DNA of 64,000 bases. Source: Crossaster papposus. Its lineage: Eukaryota > Echinodermata > Asteroidea > Velatida > Solasteridae. Below the pieces are notes generated by a model that saw nothing but the letters and a program-made list of their open reading frames with translations, did no database searches and was not told the origin of the DNA. Both the position numbers and the translations under genes were made by a program. Numbering within the stretch: position 1 is the stretch's first letter; every line of letters starts with the position of its first letter. Where the stretch lies: contig JBAIAA010000020.1 of assembly GCA_037893245.1 (NCBI GenBank), positions 62,001-126,000 on the forward strand, in the 5' to 3' direction. Shown here piece by piece: positions 54,086-64,000 of this stretch.

Positions 54086-57000
54086 ATGGGCATGGCGGCG
54101 GTGGGCATGGCGGCGGTGGGCATGGCGGCGGTGGGCATGGCGGCGGTGGGCATGGCGGCGGTGGGCATGGCGGCGGTGGGCATGGCGGCGGTGGGCATGG
54201 CGGCGGTGGGCATGGCGGCGGTGGGCATGGCGGCGGTGGGCATGGCGGCGGTGGGCATGGCGGCGGTGGGCATGGCGGCGGTGGGCATGGCGGCGGTGGG
54301 CATGGCGGCGGTGGGCATGGCGGCGGTGGGCATGGCGGCGGTGGGCATGGCGGCGGTGGGCATGGCGGCGGTGGGCATGGCGGCGGTGGGCATGGCGGCG
54401 GTGGGCATGGCGGCGGTGGGCATGGCCACGGCGGCGGTGGGCATGGCCACGGCGGCGGTGGGCATGGCCACGGCGGCGGTGGGCATGGCCACGGCGGCGG
54501 TGGGCATGGCCACGGCGGCGGTGGGCATGGCCACGGCGGCGGTGGGCATGGCCACGGCGGCGGTGGGCATGGCCACGGCGGCGGTGGGCATGGCCACGGC
54601 GGCGGTGGGCATGGCCACGGCGGCGGTGGGCATGGCCACGGCGGCGGTGGGCATGGCCACGGCGGCGGTGGGCATGGCCACGGCGGCGGTGGGCATGGCC
54701 ACGGCGGCGGTGGGCATGGCCACGGCGGCGGTGGGCATGGCCACGGCGGCGGTGGGCATGGCCACGGCGGCGGTGGGCATGGCCACGGCGGCGGTGGGCA
54801 TGGCCACGGCGGCGGTGGGCATGGCCACGGCGGCGGTGGGCATGGCCACGGCGGCGGTGGGCATGGCCACGGCGGCGGTGGGCATGGCCACGGCGGCGGT
54901 GGGCATGGCCACGGCGGCGGTGGGCATGGCCACGGCGGCGGTGGGCATGGCCACGGCGGCGGTGGGCATGGCCACGGCGGCGGTGGGCATGGCCACGGCG
55001 GCGGTGGGCATGGCCACGGCGGCGGTGGGCATGGCCACGGCGGCGGTGGGCATGGCCACGGCGGCGGTGGGCATGGCCACGGCGGCGGTGGGCATGGCCA
55101 CGGCGGCGGTGGGCATGGCCACGGCGGCGGTGGGCATGGCCACGGCGGCGGTGGGCATGGCCACGGCGGCGGTGGGCATGGCCACGGCGGCGGTGGGCAT
55201 GGCCACGGCGGCGGTGGGCATGGCCACGGCGGCGGTGGGCATGGCCACGGCGGCGGTGGGCATGGCCACGGCGGCGGTGGGCATGGCCACGGCGGCGGTG
55301 GGCATGGCCACGGCGGCGGTGGGCATGGCCACGGCGGCGGTGGGCATGGCCACGGCGGCGGTGGGCATGGCCACGGCGGCGGTGGGCATGGCCACGGCGG
55401 CGGTGGGCATGGCCACGGCGGCGGTGGGCATGGCCACGGCGGCGGTGGGCATGGCCACGGCGGCGGTGGGCATGGCCACGGCGGCGGTGGGCATGGCCAC
55501 GGCGGCGGTGGGCATGGCCACGGCGGCGGTGGGCATGGCCACGGCGGCGGTGGGCATGGCCACGGCGGCGGTGGGCATGGCCACGGCGGCGGTGGGCATG
55601 GCCACGGCGGCGGTGGGCATGGCCACGGCGGCGGTGGGCATGGCCACGGCGGCGGTGGGCATGGCCACGGCGGCGGTGGGCATGGCCACGGCGGCGGTGG
55701 GCATGGCCACGGCGGCGGTGGGCATGGCCACGGCGGCGGTGGGCATGGCCACGGCGGCGGTGGGCATGGCCACGGCGGCGGTGGGCATGGCCACGGCGGC
55801 GGTGGGCATGGCCACGGCGGCGGTGGGCATGGCCACGGCGGCGGTGGGCATGGCCACGGCGGCGGTGGGCATGGCCACGGCGGCGGTGGGCATGGCCACG
55901 GCGGCGGTGGGCATGGCCACGGCGGCGGTGGGCATGGCCACGGCGGCGGTGGGCATGGCCACGGCGGCGGTGGGCATGGCCACGGCGGCGGTGGGCATGG
56001 CCACGGCGGCGGTGGGCATGGCCACGGCGGCGGTGGGCATGGCCACGGCGGCGGTGGGCATGGCCACGGCGGCGGTGGGCATGGCCACGGCGGCGGTGGG
56101 CATGGCCACGGCGGCGGTGGGCATGGCCACGGCGGCGGTGGGCATGGCCACGGCGGCGGTGGGCATGGCCACGGCGGCGGTGGGCATGGCCACGGCGGCG
56201 GTGGGCATGGCCACGGCGGCGGTGGGCATGGCCACGGCGGCGGTGGGCATGGCCACGGCGGCGGTGGGCATGGCCACGGCGGCGGTGGGCATGGCCACGG
56301 CGGCGGTGGGCATGGCCACGGCGGCGGTGGGCATGGCCACGGCGGCGGTGGGCATGGCCACGGCGGCGGTGGGCATGGCCACGGCGGCGGTGGGCATGGC
56401 CACGGCGGCGGTGGGCATGGCCACGGCGGCGGTGGGCATGGCCACGGCGGCGGTGGGCATGGCCACGGCGGCGGTGGGCATGGCCACGGCGGCGGTGGGC
56501 ATGGCCACGGCGGCGGTGGGCATGGCCACGGCGGCGGTGGGCATGGCCACGGCGGCGGTGGGCATGGCCACGGCGGCGGTGGGCATGGCCACGGCGGCGG
56601 TGGGCATGGCCACGGCGGCGGTGGGCATGGCCACGGCGGCGGTGGGCATGGCCACGGCGGCGGTGGGCATGGCCACGGCGGCGGTGGGCATGGCCACGGC
56701 GGCGGTGGGCATGGCCACGGCGGCGGTGGGCATGGCCACGGCGGCGGTGGGCATGGCCACGGCGGCGGTGGGCATGGCCACGGCGGCGGTGGGCATGGCC
56801 ACGGCGGCGGTGGGCATGGCCACGGCGGCGGTGGGCATGGCCACGGCGGCGGTGGGCATGGCCACGGCGGCGGTGGGCATGGCCACGGCGGCGGTGGGCA
56901 TGGCCACGGCGGCGGTGGGCATGGCCACGGCGGCGGTGGGCATGGCCACGGCGGCGGTGGGCATGGCCACGGCGGCGGTGGGCATGGCCACGGCGGCGGT

Positions 57001-58325
57001 GGGCATGGCCACGGCGGCGGTGGGCATGGCCACGGCGGCGGTGGGCATGGCCACGGCGGCGGTGGGCATGGCCACGGCGGCGGTGGGCATGGCCACGGCG
57101 GCGGTGGGCATGGCCACGGCGGCGGTGGGCATGGCCACGGCGGCGGTGGGCATGGCCACGGCGGCGGTGGGCATGGCCACGGCGGCGGTGGGCATGGCCA
57201 CGGCGGCGGTGGGCATGGCCACGGCGGCGGTGGGCATGGCCACGGCGGCGGTGGGCATGGCCACGGCGGCGGTGGGCATGGCCACGGCGGCGGTGGGCAT
57301 GGCCACGGCGGCGGTGGGCATGGCCACGGCGGCGGTGGGCATGGCCACGGCGGCGGTGGGCATGGCCACGGCGGCGGTGGGCATGGCCACGGCGGCGGTG
57401 GGCATGGCCACGGCGGCGGTGGGCATGGCCACGGCGGCGGTGGGCATGGCCACGGCGGCGGTGGGCATGGCCACGGCGGCGGTGGGCATGGCCACGGCGG
57501 CGGTGGGCATGGCCACGGCGGCGGTGGGCATGGCCACGGCGGCGGTGGGCATGGCCACGGCGGCGGTGGGCATGGCCACGGCGGCGGTGGGCATGGCCAC
57601 GGCGGCGGTGGGCATGGCCACGGCGGCGGTGGGCATGGCCACGGCGGCGGTGGGCATGGCCACGGCGGCGGTGGGCATGGCCACGGCGGCGGTGGGCATG
57701 GCCACGGCGGCGGTGGGCATGGCCACGGCGGCGGTGGGCATGGCCACGGCGGCGGTGGGCATGGCCACGGCGGCGGTGGGCATGGCCACGGCGGTGCAGG
57801 GCATGGCCACGGCGGTGCAGGGCATGGCCACGGCGGTGCAGGGCATGGCCACGGCGGTGCAGGGCATGGCCACGGCGGTGCAGGGCATGGCCACGGCGGT
57901 GCAGGGCATGGCCACGGCGGTGCAGGGCATGGCCACGGCGGTGCAGGGCATGGCCACGGCGGTGCAGGGCATGGCCACGGCGGTGCAGGGCATGGCCACG
58001 GCGGTGCAGGGCATGGCCACGGCGGTGCAGGGCATGGCCACGGCGGTGCAGGGCATGGCCACGGCGGTGCAGGGCATGGCCACGGCGGTGCAGGGCATGG
58101 CCACGGCGGTGCAGGGCATGGCCACGGCGGTGCAGGGCATGGCCACGGCGGTGCAGGGCATGGCCACGGCGGTGCAGGGCATGGCCACGGCGGTGCAGGG
58201 CATGGCCACGGCGGTGCAGGGCATGGCCACGGCGGTGCAGGGCATGGCCACGGCGGTGCAGGGCATGGCCACGGCGGTGCAGGGCATGGCCACGGCGGTG
58301 CAGGGCATGGCCATGGCGGTGCAGG
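54086..58325. repeat. giant minisatellite in three homogeneous blocks
   Basis: Block 1 (to about 54420) has 22 units of 15 bp (GGGCATGGCGGCGGT). Block 2 (to about 57790) has about 160 units of 21 bp, in which CCACGG has been added before the GGCGGT. Block 3 has about 25 units of 21 bp ending GGTGCA. Because 15 and 21 are multiples of three, frames stay open for more than 1,400 codons on both strands. Units are nearly identical, so expansion is recent. Confidence 0.95.
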
Positions 58326-58399
58326 CCGATTGGCGACGCCGGCCCTGCAAATAAAGTTCGGGATATGACCTCATTAACGCGTGCGCTGCGGACTGACTG

Positions 58400-58456
58400 T
58401 AGTGTTTAAGCTTAAATAGTAGTATTTCATGATCAACTGTATCGATCAACTGTATT
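58400..58456 (-). pseudogene. LINE, 5' portion
   Basis: It encodes DTVDHEILLFKLKHY on the minus strand, the reverse transcriptase motif that precedes YGIRG in the other part. The 5' truncation point shows a short duplication (ATCAACTGTATCGATCAACTG read on the plus strand, split by one base). Confidence 0.75.
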
Positions 58457-58945
58457 TGTAATTGTAAGCCATAACCAAGTAATTCAGACAGCCGCTTCCA
58501 TTGGGGCATGTGTAATTGTAAGCCATATCCAAGTAATTCAGAAGCAGCCGCTTCCATTGGGGCATGTGCACTTGTAAGCCATAACCAAGTAATTAAGAAG
58601 CAGCTGCTTCCATTGGGGCATGTGTAATTGTAAGCCATAACCAAGTAATTCAGACAGCCGCTTCCATTGCAGCATGTGCACTTGTAAGCCATAACCAAGT
58701 AATTAGGAATCTCTGCTTCCATTGGTGCATGTGTAATTGTAAGCCATAACCTAAAAAATTCAGAAGCAGCCACTTCCATTGGGGCATGTGTAATTGTAAG
58801 CTATTGCCATGCAATTCAGATAAGGTCGCAGCTGCTTCACTTCGGGCATGTGTGATTAAAGCCATATCCAAGTAATTTAGAAGCAGCCGCTTCCATTGAG
58901 GCATGTGTGCCAAATGTAAGCCATAGTCAAGTAATTTGGACACAG
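58457..58945. repeat. 57-bp minisatellite, right part (about nine units)
   Basis: Same units as 50958-51165, with more variation towards the right (for example CTTCACTTCGGGC near 58835). The array ends about 30 bases before the next exon. Confidence 0.85.
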
Positions 58946-58973
58946 CCTTACTGTATGACCGTCTCTCCCCCAG

Positions 58974-59223
58974 GATATTACTGCATCCCCGAGCTGGTCG
59001 TGGAAGGTGACGGATGACCGCTGCCCGCTGGGGTTCTTCTGTCCCAATGGCACTGGGCACAACCACCAGTGCGACGCGGGCTACTACTGTGTGTCCGGGG
59101 TAGACAAGTCGGATCCGGTCATGCTAGGCGGGGACCAGTGCCCGGCAGGGACCTTGCATCCCATCATCGGCAATGTGTGCCCGAAGGGTCACTTCTGCCT
59201 ACAGGGATCTCAAAATCTAACTG
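58974..59223 (+). pseudogene. exon of cysteine-rich gene with frameshift
   Basis: The acceptor TCCCCCAG is followed by YYCIPELVVEGD, then a shift near 59008. The remainder (RCPLGFFCPNGTG, CDAGYYCVSGVDKS, NVCPKGHFCLQGS) is open to the donor ACTG|GTAAGC. The length of 250 nt is one over a multiple of three, as one indel predicts. Confidence 0.72.
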
Positions 59224-59486
59224 GTAAGCAGAGAAAAAACTTTTCTGATTTTAATCGGGAAATCAAACTTTTTAAAATTAACTCTAAACATTTGGATTTT
59301 CCTGATGATTTTATTGCCCTGCCAAATCTGATATTTAACCAAAAATTGAAGGAAATGCTTGGATTTTCCCCAGAAGTTTTTCGGACTTTCTCGAGTAAGA
59401 AAGGAAGTCAACTTGTTTATTAACCTGTCTTCAGAACATATAAAGGAATTCAAAATATTTTATCCTGCGTTTCTTTTTCCCGATGT

Positions 59487-59615
59487 TGCGAGGCCAGCAC
59501 CTACCAGGACCAAGTCCAGCAGTCCTCCTGCCTCCCTTGCCCACAGAGCTACTACTGCTACCTCAACACCACCGACTACACCTCCAACGACTGCCCGCAG
59601 GCTACTACTGCCCCT
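59487..59615 (+). pseudogene. exon of cysteine-rich gene, left half, cut by a MITE
   Basis: It encodes CEASTYQDQVQQSS and CLPCPQSYYCYLNTTD, then a shifted GYYCPF, and stops at the TTAA where the F2 element is inserted. No clean acceptor is visible upstream. Confidence 0.65.
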
Positions 59616-59961
59616 TTAAAAGTAGGATACACCATTGGTAATTGCTTGAATTATCATGAATGAGTAGATTTGGAGGGTTGTGTTTTATAGTAAATATCGT
59701 TTAACTGACCTGTCCGAAGTTTTACAATCATGGATGCCGAGAAAAGCACGAAAAACAGCGTTTGTTTTCAACCGGCGTCGAGTAGTTATTCTTATGTTAT
59801 TTTTGTTTTTTCATTATAACATTATATTTTTCAGAATAACTGGATATCTAGCGCAATCATTTTGCTGGATGCCAAGAATCAACATTTACTTTCAAATGAG
59901 TAAGATATTTCTCAATAATTTGGTAGTAAATATTTTTGATATCTGCGTATCCTACCTTTAA
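59616..59961 (+). mobile_element. TTAA-flanked MITE family F2 inside an exon (full copy)
   Basis: TTAA lies at 59616-59619 and 59958-59961. The terminal repeats are AAGTAGGATAC and GTATCCTACCT. The surrounding text encodes cysteine modules on both sides, which shows that the insertion hit coding sequence. Confidence 0.85.
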
Positions 59962-60145
59962 CACCCCGCACCCTTACGCCTACCCCTGCTCGCCGGGTAC
60001 CTTCAACAATCTGACCTTGCAGAAGGGACACGAGGCCTGTGTGACCTGCACCCCTGGCTGGTACTGCGAGGGTTACTGGAACAGCTACCCCACAGCGCAG
60101 TGCAGTCCTGGGTTCTACTGCTCGGGAGGTGCCAACCAAACTAGG
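59962..60145 (+). pseudogene. exon of cysteine-rich gene, right half after the MITE
   Basis: It encodes YPCSPGTFNNLT, CVTCTPGWYCEG and CSPGFYCSGGANQTR and ends at CTAGG|GTGAGT in phase 0, which the exon at 60968 accepts. Confidence 0.7.
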
Positions 60146-60180
60146 GTGAGTTCCAGAATCCTTGTGAAGTGAGATCAAAA

Positions 60181-60545
60181 GTTGTATTTCTGTTTTGAAA
60201 ATTGAACAAAGAAATTGACTGGGGCAGGGTTTAAATCAGCGACCTCCTGAGCCTCCCGGTGCTTTGACAACTGAGCTATCCAGCCCTGTATTGGCAGCTC
60301 CCCAAATTAGTCATTATCTTTTTTCAGGGGGCACTAGTCAGGGATCAGGCCAAAAGTCCTAATATTATATGTTGAGCAAGGCAATTATAGGTTTGTGGCT
60401 TCTGACTCGTCCCCTGAACACTGATATTGACTAATTTGGGCAACCGCCAACACGGGGCTGGATAGCTCAGTTTGTAGAAGTTGCTGTTTCAAGCCCTGCT
60501 TCAGTCAATTTCTTTGTTCATTTTCAAAATAGTATTGACTTGCAC
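60181..60545. repeat. palindromic element with tRNA-like arms
   Basis: The arms (about 60181-60319 and 60424-60545) are imperfect reverse complements. The right arm contains a tRNA-like A box (GGCTGGATAGCTCAGTTTG) and B box (GTTTCAAGCCC). It looks like two tRNA-derived SINEs head to head or a foldback derived from one. Confidence 0.6.
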
Positions 60546-60967
60546 CTAGCCGGTTTCCCTTGTGGTGCATTTTAAATGTTTTTATTCCTGTGGATGGATG
60601 CCCCCTTTTCATATCCGGGACAATTCCTTGACAAGTGCTGGGTAGAATAATTCAGTTTGTCCTGAAATACCTCTGCATTTTTCGCCCGGACTTGTTCTGC
60701 GGAAAGTTTTAGGAGCATCTGCTGGACTCAACAAATAGTGATAACTCTATTGCAGGAAGATTATAAGGGAAGTTGTTTAGAATCCTGCATCGTACAGTGT
60801 ATATCAGACACTATGTCTGCAATTTGACTGAGACTTGTCTCAGATATGAATTGAGATTTAGATGCAAGATGACTAATAAGTTACAATTGCTTGTTTGAAT
60901 AAAGCTACAAATCCAGAAAGTGAAAGTTGTTGTATAGGCATGCCCGACATTTTTTATTTTTGTTTAG

Positions 60968-61310
60968 CCAAATGTGAATGGTGGGGAATGCAAAGCGGGC
61001 GAATACTGCCCTAGCGGCTCAGCCCAGCCCTGGCCATGCACCCCGTGCTGGCACTGCAACACCACAGGCCTCTCCGACCCCTCAGGCCAGTGCAGCCCGG
61101 GCTTCTACTGCCCCGAGGGCTTGTCCAGTCCTGAGGAGCGGGAGTGCCCGGTCGGCCGGTACTGCCCATTGGAGACCCCAATCCCTTGCTCCAATGGGAC
61201 TTACAACCCGGCCACAGGGCAGGATGGTCTGGTGGATTGCTTGCCTTACCGGGCTGGGTTCTACTGTGACGAGATTGGGGCTTCGGCCACCAGCGGCATA
61301 TGCTCGGCAG
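60968..61310 (+). CDS. exon of cysteine-rich gene (intact, about 114 codons)
   Basis: Acceptor TGTTTAG and donor GGCAG|GTAGGT; phase 0 in, phase 1 out. It encodes GECKAGEYCPSGSA, CTPCWHCNTTGL, CSPGFYCPEGLSS, CPVGRYCPLETP, CSNGTYNPATG and RAGFYCDEIGA. It is open from end to end and contains more than two full modules with N-glycosylation sites. It is the longest intact exon of the gene in this window. Confidence 0.82.
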
Positions 61311-61616
61311 GTAGGTTCAATCTTCTCCTGAAGACGATCAGAGCATGCTGATCGGAACGTTGAGTCCGCACTCAAACGGTTCTCTTCAGAACTACACAAT
61401 TTTCCTAAATAATTCAACCACAAGGTGTTGCTGCAAACCTTCACTAGTTTGTTACTACTGTACCACCATGCAAATCTTTAAATCCTAATTAATGGGAACA
61501 TACAGGGTGTATATACACAAAATGCAACTAAATATAACGGAATACCTTGCGTATAATGTATAACTAGGTATAACTATATCTATGCATAACTATATCTGAC
61601 AATGTTTAACAGAATA
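61311..61616. other. intron
   Basis: Nothing recognisable. Confidence 0.5.
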
Positions 61617-61975
61617 TGGAGTGTCGTGGTCTCGTGGTTTGGAGCATCGCATTTGTAATCTGTAGGTTAAGCTACAGGTTGTAGGTTCGAGTCCTGCCCG
61701 AGACTATGGTGCGTGTTCCCTTGGGCAAGGCACTTTGTCACTCATTGCTTCTCCACCCAGGAGTAAATGGGTACCTGTGAGGGCAGAGATGGTTTAATTG
61801 TGGTTGATTTAGCTGCTTTGCGCCGAAATGGCAGCATCGAGCTGTATACTCCCCAGGGAACTGAGATTTGATTTGGAATGTTTCATGGGCCCAATGACCG
61901 AGGTAATAATGTTAAGCGCTTTGAAACTTTGGTGATAAAGCGCTATATAAGCACCGCACAATATGAGTATTTTTC
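61617..61975 (+). repeat. tRNA-derived SINE, full copy
   Basis: A box GTGGTCTCGTGGTTTGG, B box GGTTCGAGTCC, the shared CACTCATTGCTTCTC body and a GCGCTTTGAAA...AAAGCGCTATATAAGC tail. Confidence 0.85.
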
Positions 61976-62464
61976 CAAGAGAGGTCAAATTGACCATAGG
62001 ACCAAGTTTTTTAATTTTGTTTAGATACTGTGCAAGTATTAAAATCAAGTCCTTAGACACTTTTGTCTGTGCAGGCGCCACCGAAATAAACCAGAGCTGG
62101 AGGGAACGGGCATATTGGCTAAGCGCTGTCTCATTATGGTGACGACTTGATTTCAGTCTAAACTATTTTCTATAGGGGCCTATTATCGATGTTAGTTCTA
62201 TTATTTGTTAGTTAAATGCATTCTACGTGTGGTATTCCGTTATTTTTTTTAATTTTTTTTTATACACTCTGTACAACATTCGCAAACATCAAAAAAATAA
62301 AAACCCAAATCATCTCAAAACACTCGACTGGACTGTTAGGGAATGACAGTCTAAAGCATCCTGTAAAATAATGGCTCTTAGTATGCAGACATTTTCAAGT
62401 AAAGTTTTTGTATCAATTTTCTACACTGGTCAATTGACCAGTGTTGACAAAAAAAATGGCTTTC

Positions 62465-62701
62465 TTAACCAGTTAGCGCCGGGATTATTGTATCATCACC
62501 GAGCTGACGCGCTGGTTTATTTTTCAACGAAATACGAGGCGGGTTCAGGCCGATAGTACCGGGAAACACACCCACGCATTTCCAACGTTGCTTGCTGCTG
62601 ACAGACATTTTCGGCCTTGCACGTGGCGTGTTTATGTGTCATCCGTTTTAGTCTAGGGAAAACTTTGCGTTTATTTACGTCATCCGCCGCGAACTGGTTA
62701 A
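62465..62701 (-). repeat. TTAA-flanked MITE family R1, full copy
   Basis: TTAA-CCAGTTAGCGCCGGG on the left and CCGCGAACTGG-TTAA on the right, interior in reverse order relative to 48279-48511. Confidence 0.82.
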
Positions 62702-62782
62702 AACACTGCTCTTCTTGTTCATAATTTCTTTGTAATTGATTACACACCCGAAGCCAGCTTGACTGATTCTCTGACCTTACAA

Positions 62783-62988
62783 GTTTTCCCCAGATTCGAA
62801 ACGGGTGACGCATAAACACCCTCACGAGCAAGGCCGGAAATGTCTGTTAGCAACGAGCAAGGCCAGAAATGCGTGGGTGTGCTTCCCGGTACCATCGGCT
62901 TGAACCCGCCTCGGATTGTGTTTTGTTAAAAATAAACCAGCGCGTCGGCTCGGTGATGTTACAATAATCCCGACGCGAACTGGTTAAG
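62783..62988 (+). repeat. R1 MITE, left end lost
   Basis: It runs from AAGTTTTCCCCAGATTCG to CCCGACGCGAACTGGTTAA. Confidence 0.75.
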
Positions 62989-63733
62989 TGTTGTCAGAAA
63001 ACTAGACTACAAGAACAAGGTTGATTGTTTTCTTCTTCAGCATGTACGAACCCAAAACGTCAAACAAGTTAGTGTAACAATATTTGCAATAACATTAACC
63101 CCCAAAACTGTCAATTTCAAAAAATTACAGCACAAGTTCAATCAGACGGAATATGGCCACAGCTTAAATACTTTGTCACATCTGCCCATCTGTCCAGTCA
63201 ATGTAAAAATCGTGGCGAAAAACTAGTTAACCCTAAAAGCAGCCATGAGGCCGATTCGGAAGGCACATTTCTTTTTCTAACTTCCATATGAAGTTGTCGA
63301 CCTATTCCATTCAAATGTTTTTATTCCTCAATGACACATTGTAGTTTGAGAAACCTGGGCACCAGCGAAAAACCCATTCACTTGTGCACAAAATGGGCCC
63401 AATTCACTTGCGCACAAAATGGGCTCTTTGTGTTTCGCCGCCTAACTGTCTAGCCAGCCAGCCTCTTCAGGGGTGTCATAAGTCATCCTACTGCTGGCCT
63501 ACAGTAGTGACAGGAAAAAAACCCCACAGATGTATACAACTGCACAAAACATAGGTAAACCAAGGTGCCTTTCAAATTTACCCCATGGAAGCTGCGCGAA
63601 AATATTTGGCTCGCGCTGCTCGCAGGGTTAAAGGCTGTTTTTTCTGTTCTTCGTAGAACCACTTCTGTAGATGTATGTGTGACTGTCCGCCATAACCAAG
63701 TCGATTTCTAACTTCTTTTTTGGTTTTGGTTAG
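62989..63733. other. intron
   Basis: A short direct duplication CACTTG(T/C)GCACAAAATGGGC lies at about 63379-63423. Nothing else is seen. Confidence 0.5.
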
Positions 63734-63892
63734 GATATTATTGCCCCCCTGGTAAGAAAACTTCTACCCCGGCTGACTACCTGTGCCCAGCTGGTCATTT
63801 CTGCAAGGAGAACTTCCCCGACCCTGAACGGTGCAACAACGGCACGTACCAAGACAAGGAAGGCAAGTCGGACTGCCTGCTGTGTGAAGAAG
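63734..63892 (+). CDS. exon of cysteine-rich gene (intact)
   Basis: Acceptor GGTTAG and donor GAAG|GTAAAA bound 159 nt, phase 1-1, open. It encodes YYCPPGKKTST, YLCPAGHFCKENF, CNNGTYQDKEGKSD and CLLCEEG. The gene continues beyond the window. Confidence 0.78.
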
Positions 63893-64000
63893 GTAAAAAA
63901 AGAGATTGGCTCTCAGAACTATTGGCGGGAAGGGGGTGTTACTCAGTACAATTGGCCACACAGGGATGTGCCACAAACATGGGTCGCATTTTTAAATGTA
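63893..64000. other. start of next intron
   Basis: No feature seen up to the window edge. Confidence 0.5.

Larger units (their letters stand above)
52505..58399. mobile_element. 5,895-bp TIR transposon inserted in the LINE
   Basis: The ends CAGTCAGTCCGCAGCGCAC and GTGCGCTGCGGACTGACTG are perfect 19-bp inverted repeats. TAGT flanks both (52501-52504 and 58400-58403). The LINE reads continuously (KLKHY then GIRGV) when the insertion and one TAGT are removed. A 4-bp duplication and a CAGTC-type end suggest a CMC/Chapaev-like relationship, but no transposase is present: the interior is AT-rich sequence plus a giant minisatellite. Confidence 0.88.

Noticed and set aside
54037..58779. Very long open frames over the giant minisatellite, including a 1,443-codon Gly/His frame
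   Set aside because: Unit lengths of 15 and 21 bp keep any stop-free frame open. The flanks are transposon and LINE text. No splice, promoter or unique coding region supports a gene. The repeat is reported, not a CDS.
50958..58945. CRISPR-like array from the 57-bp repeats
   Set aside because: Whole units repeat without unique spacers, the genome is eukaryotic, and no Cas-like gene is present. It is a minisatellite.
59616..59961. F2 MITE acting as a new intron
   Set aside because: A GTAGGA donor-like start exists, but no AG acceptor is found near the right end for more than 50 bases. The flanking exon halves also differ in frame.
14571..61975. tRNA genes at the SINE heads
   Set aside because: A and B boxes are present but no complete cloverleaf with acceptor stem and anticodon arm can be formed. 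The shared non-tRNA bodies and tails show SINEs.

Overview
This is invertebrate animal DNA: introns with GT..AG borders, GC-rich exons of an extracellular cysteine-rich protein, tRNA-derived SINEs, LINE and hAT remnants, and many TTAA-flanked short elements. It is most likely marine, and perhaps a lancelet, hemichordate or similar animal; the species cannot be settled from sequence alone. The two very long, perfectly regular minisatellites suggest a long-read assembly, so some single-base breaks reported here could be base-calling errors.

The backbone is one large gene on the + strand. About 18 exon pieces are scattered over the whole window. They encode repeated C-P-x-G-x-(Y/F)-C modules of the ephrin-receptor-like / GCC2-GCC3 kind. 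Most exons are phase 1-1 with good splice sites. Several are intact (384-563, 3143-3439, 48679-48894, 60968-61310, 63734-63892). Others carry in-frame stops, frameshifts or transposon insertions, so this copy looks like a decaying gene or a badly damaged allele.

The intron between exons 16230-16380 and 48679-48894 holds a degraded Polinton/Maverick-like virus-like element (about 16.6-48.05 kb). It has a protein-primed-type family B DNA polymerase (+), a DD35E integrase (-), fragments of a packaging-type ATPase (-), several small membrane or coiled proteins, a split gene of unknown function, and two clearly paralogous copies of a virion-like gene. Almost every gene is broken. The 223-codon gene at 46631-47302 is open.

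Inside one of its genes sits a 17,222-bp insertion (22131-39352). It has 120-bp terminal inverted repeats and a 9-bp target duplication. It carries tandem arrays, foldback elements, a SINE, a LINE scrap and a GC-rich gene of unknown function. That gene is itself interrupted by an 803-bp element, again with 9-bp target duplications and similar terminal bases.

On the right, a 57-bp-unit minisatellite (50.96-51.17 and 58.46-58.95 kb) is split by a 5'-truncated LINE. The LINE is split by a 5,895-bp transposon (52505-58399; 19-bp terminal inverted repeats, TAGT duplication), most of which is a 4.2-kb minisatellite. The window is therefore a set of nested insertions whose order can be read from target duplications.
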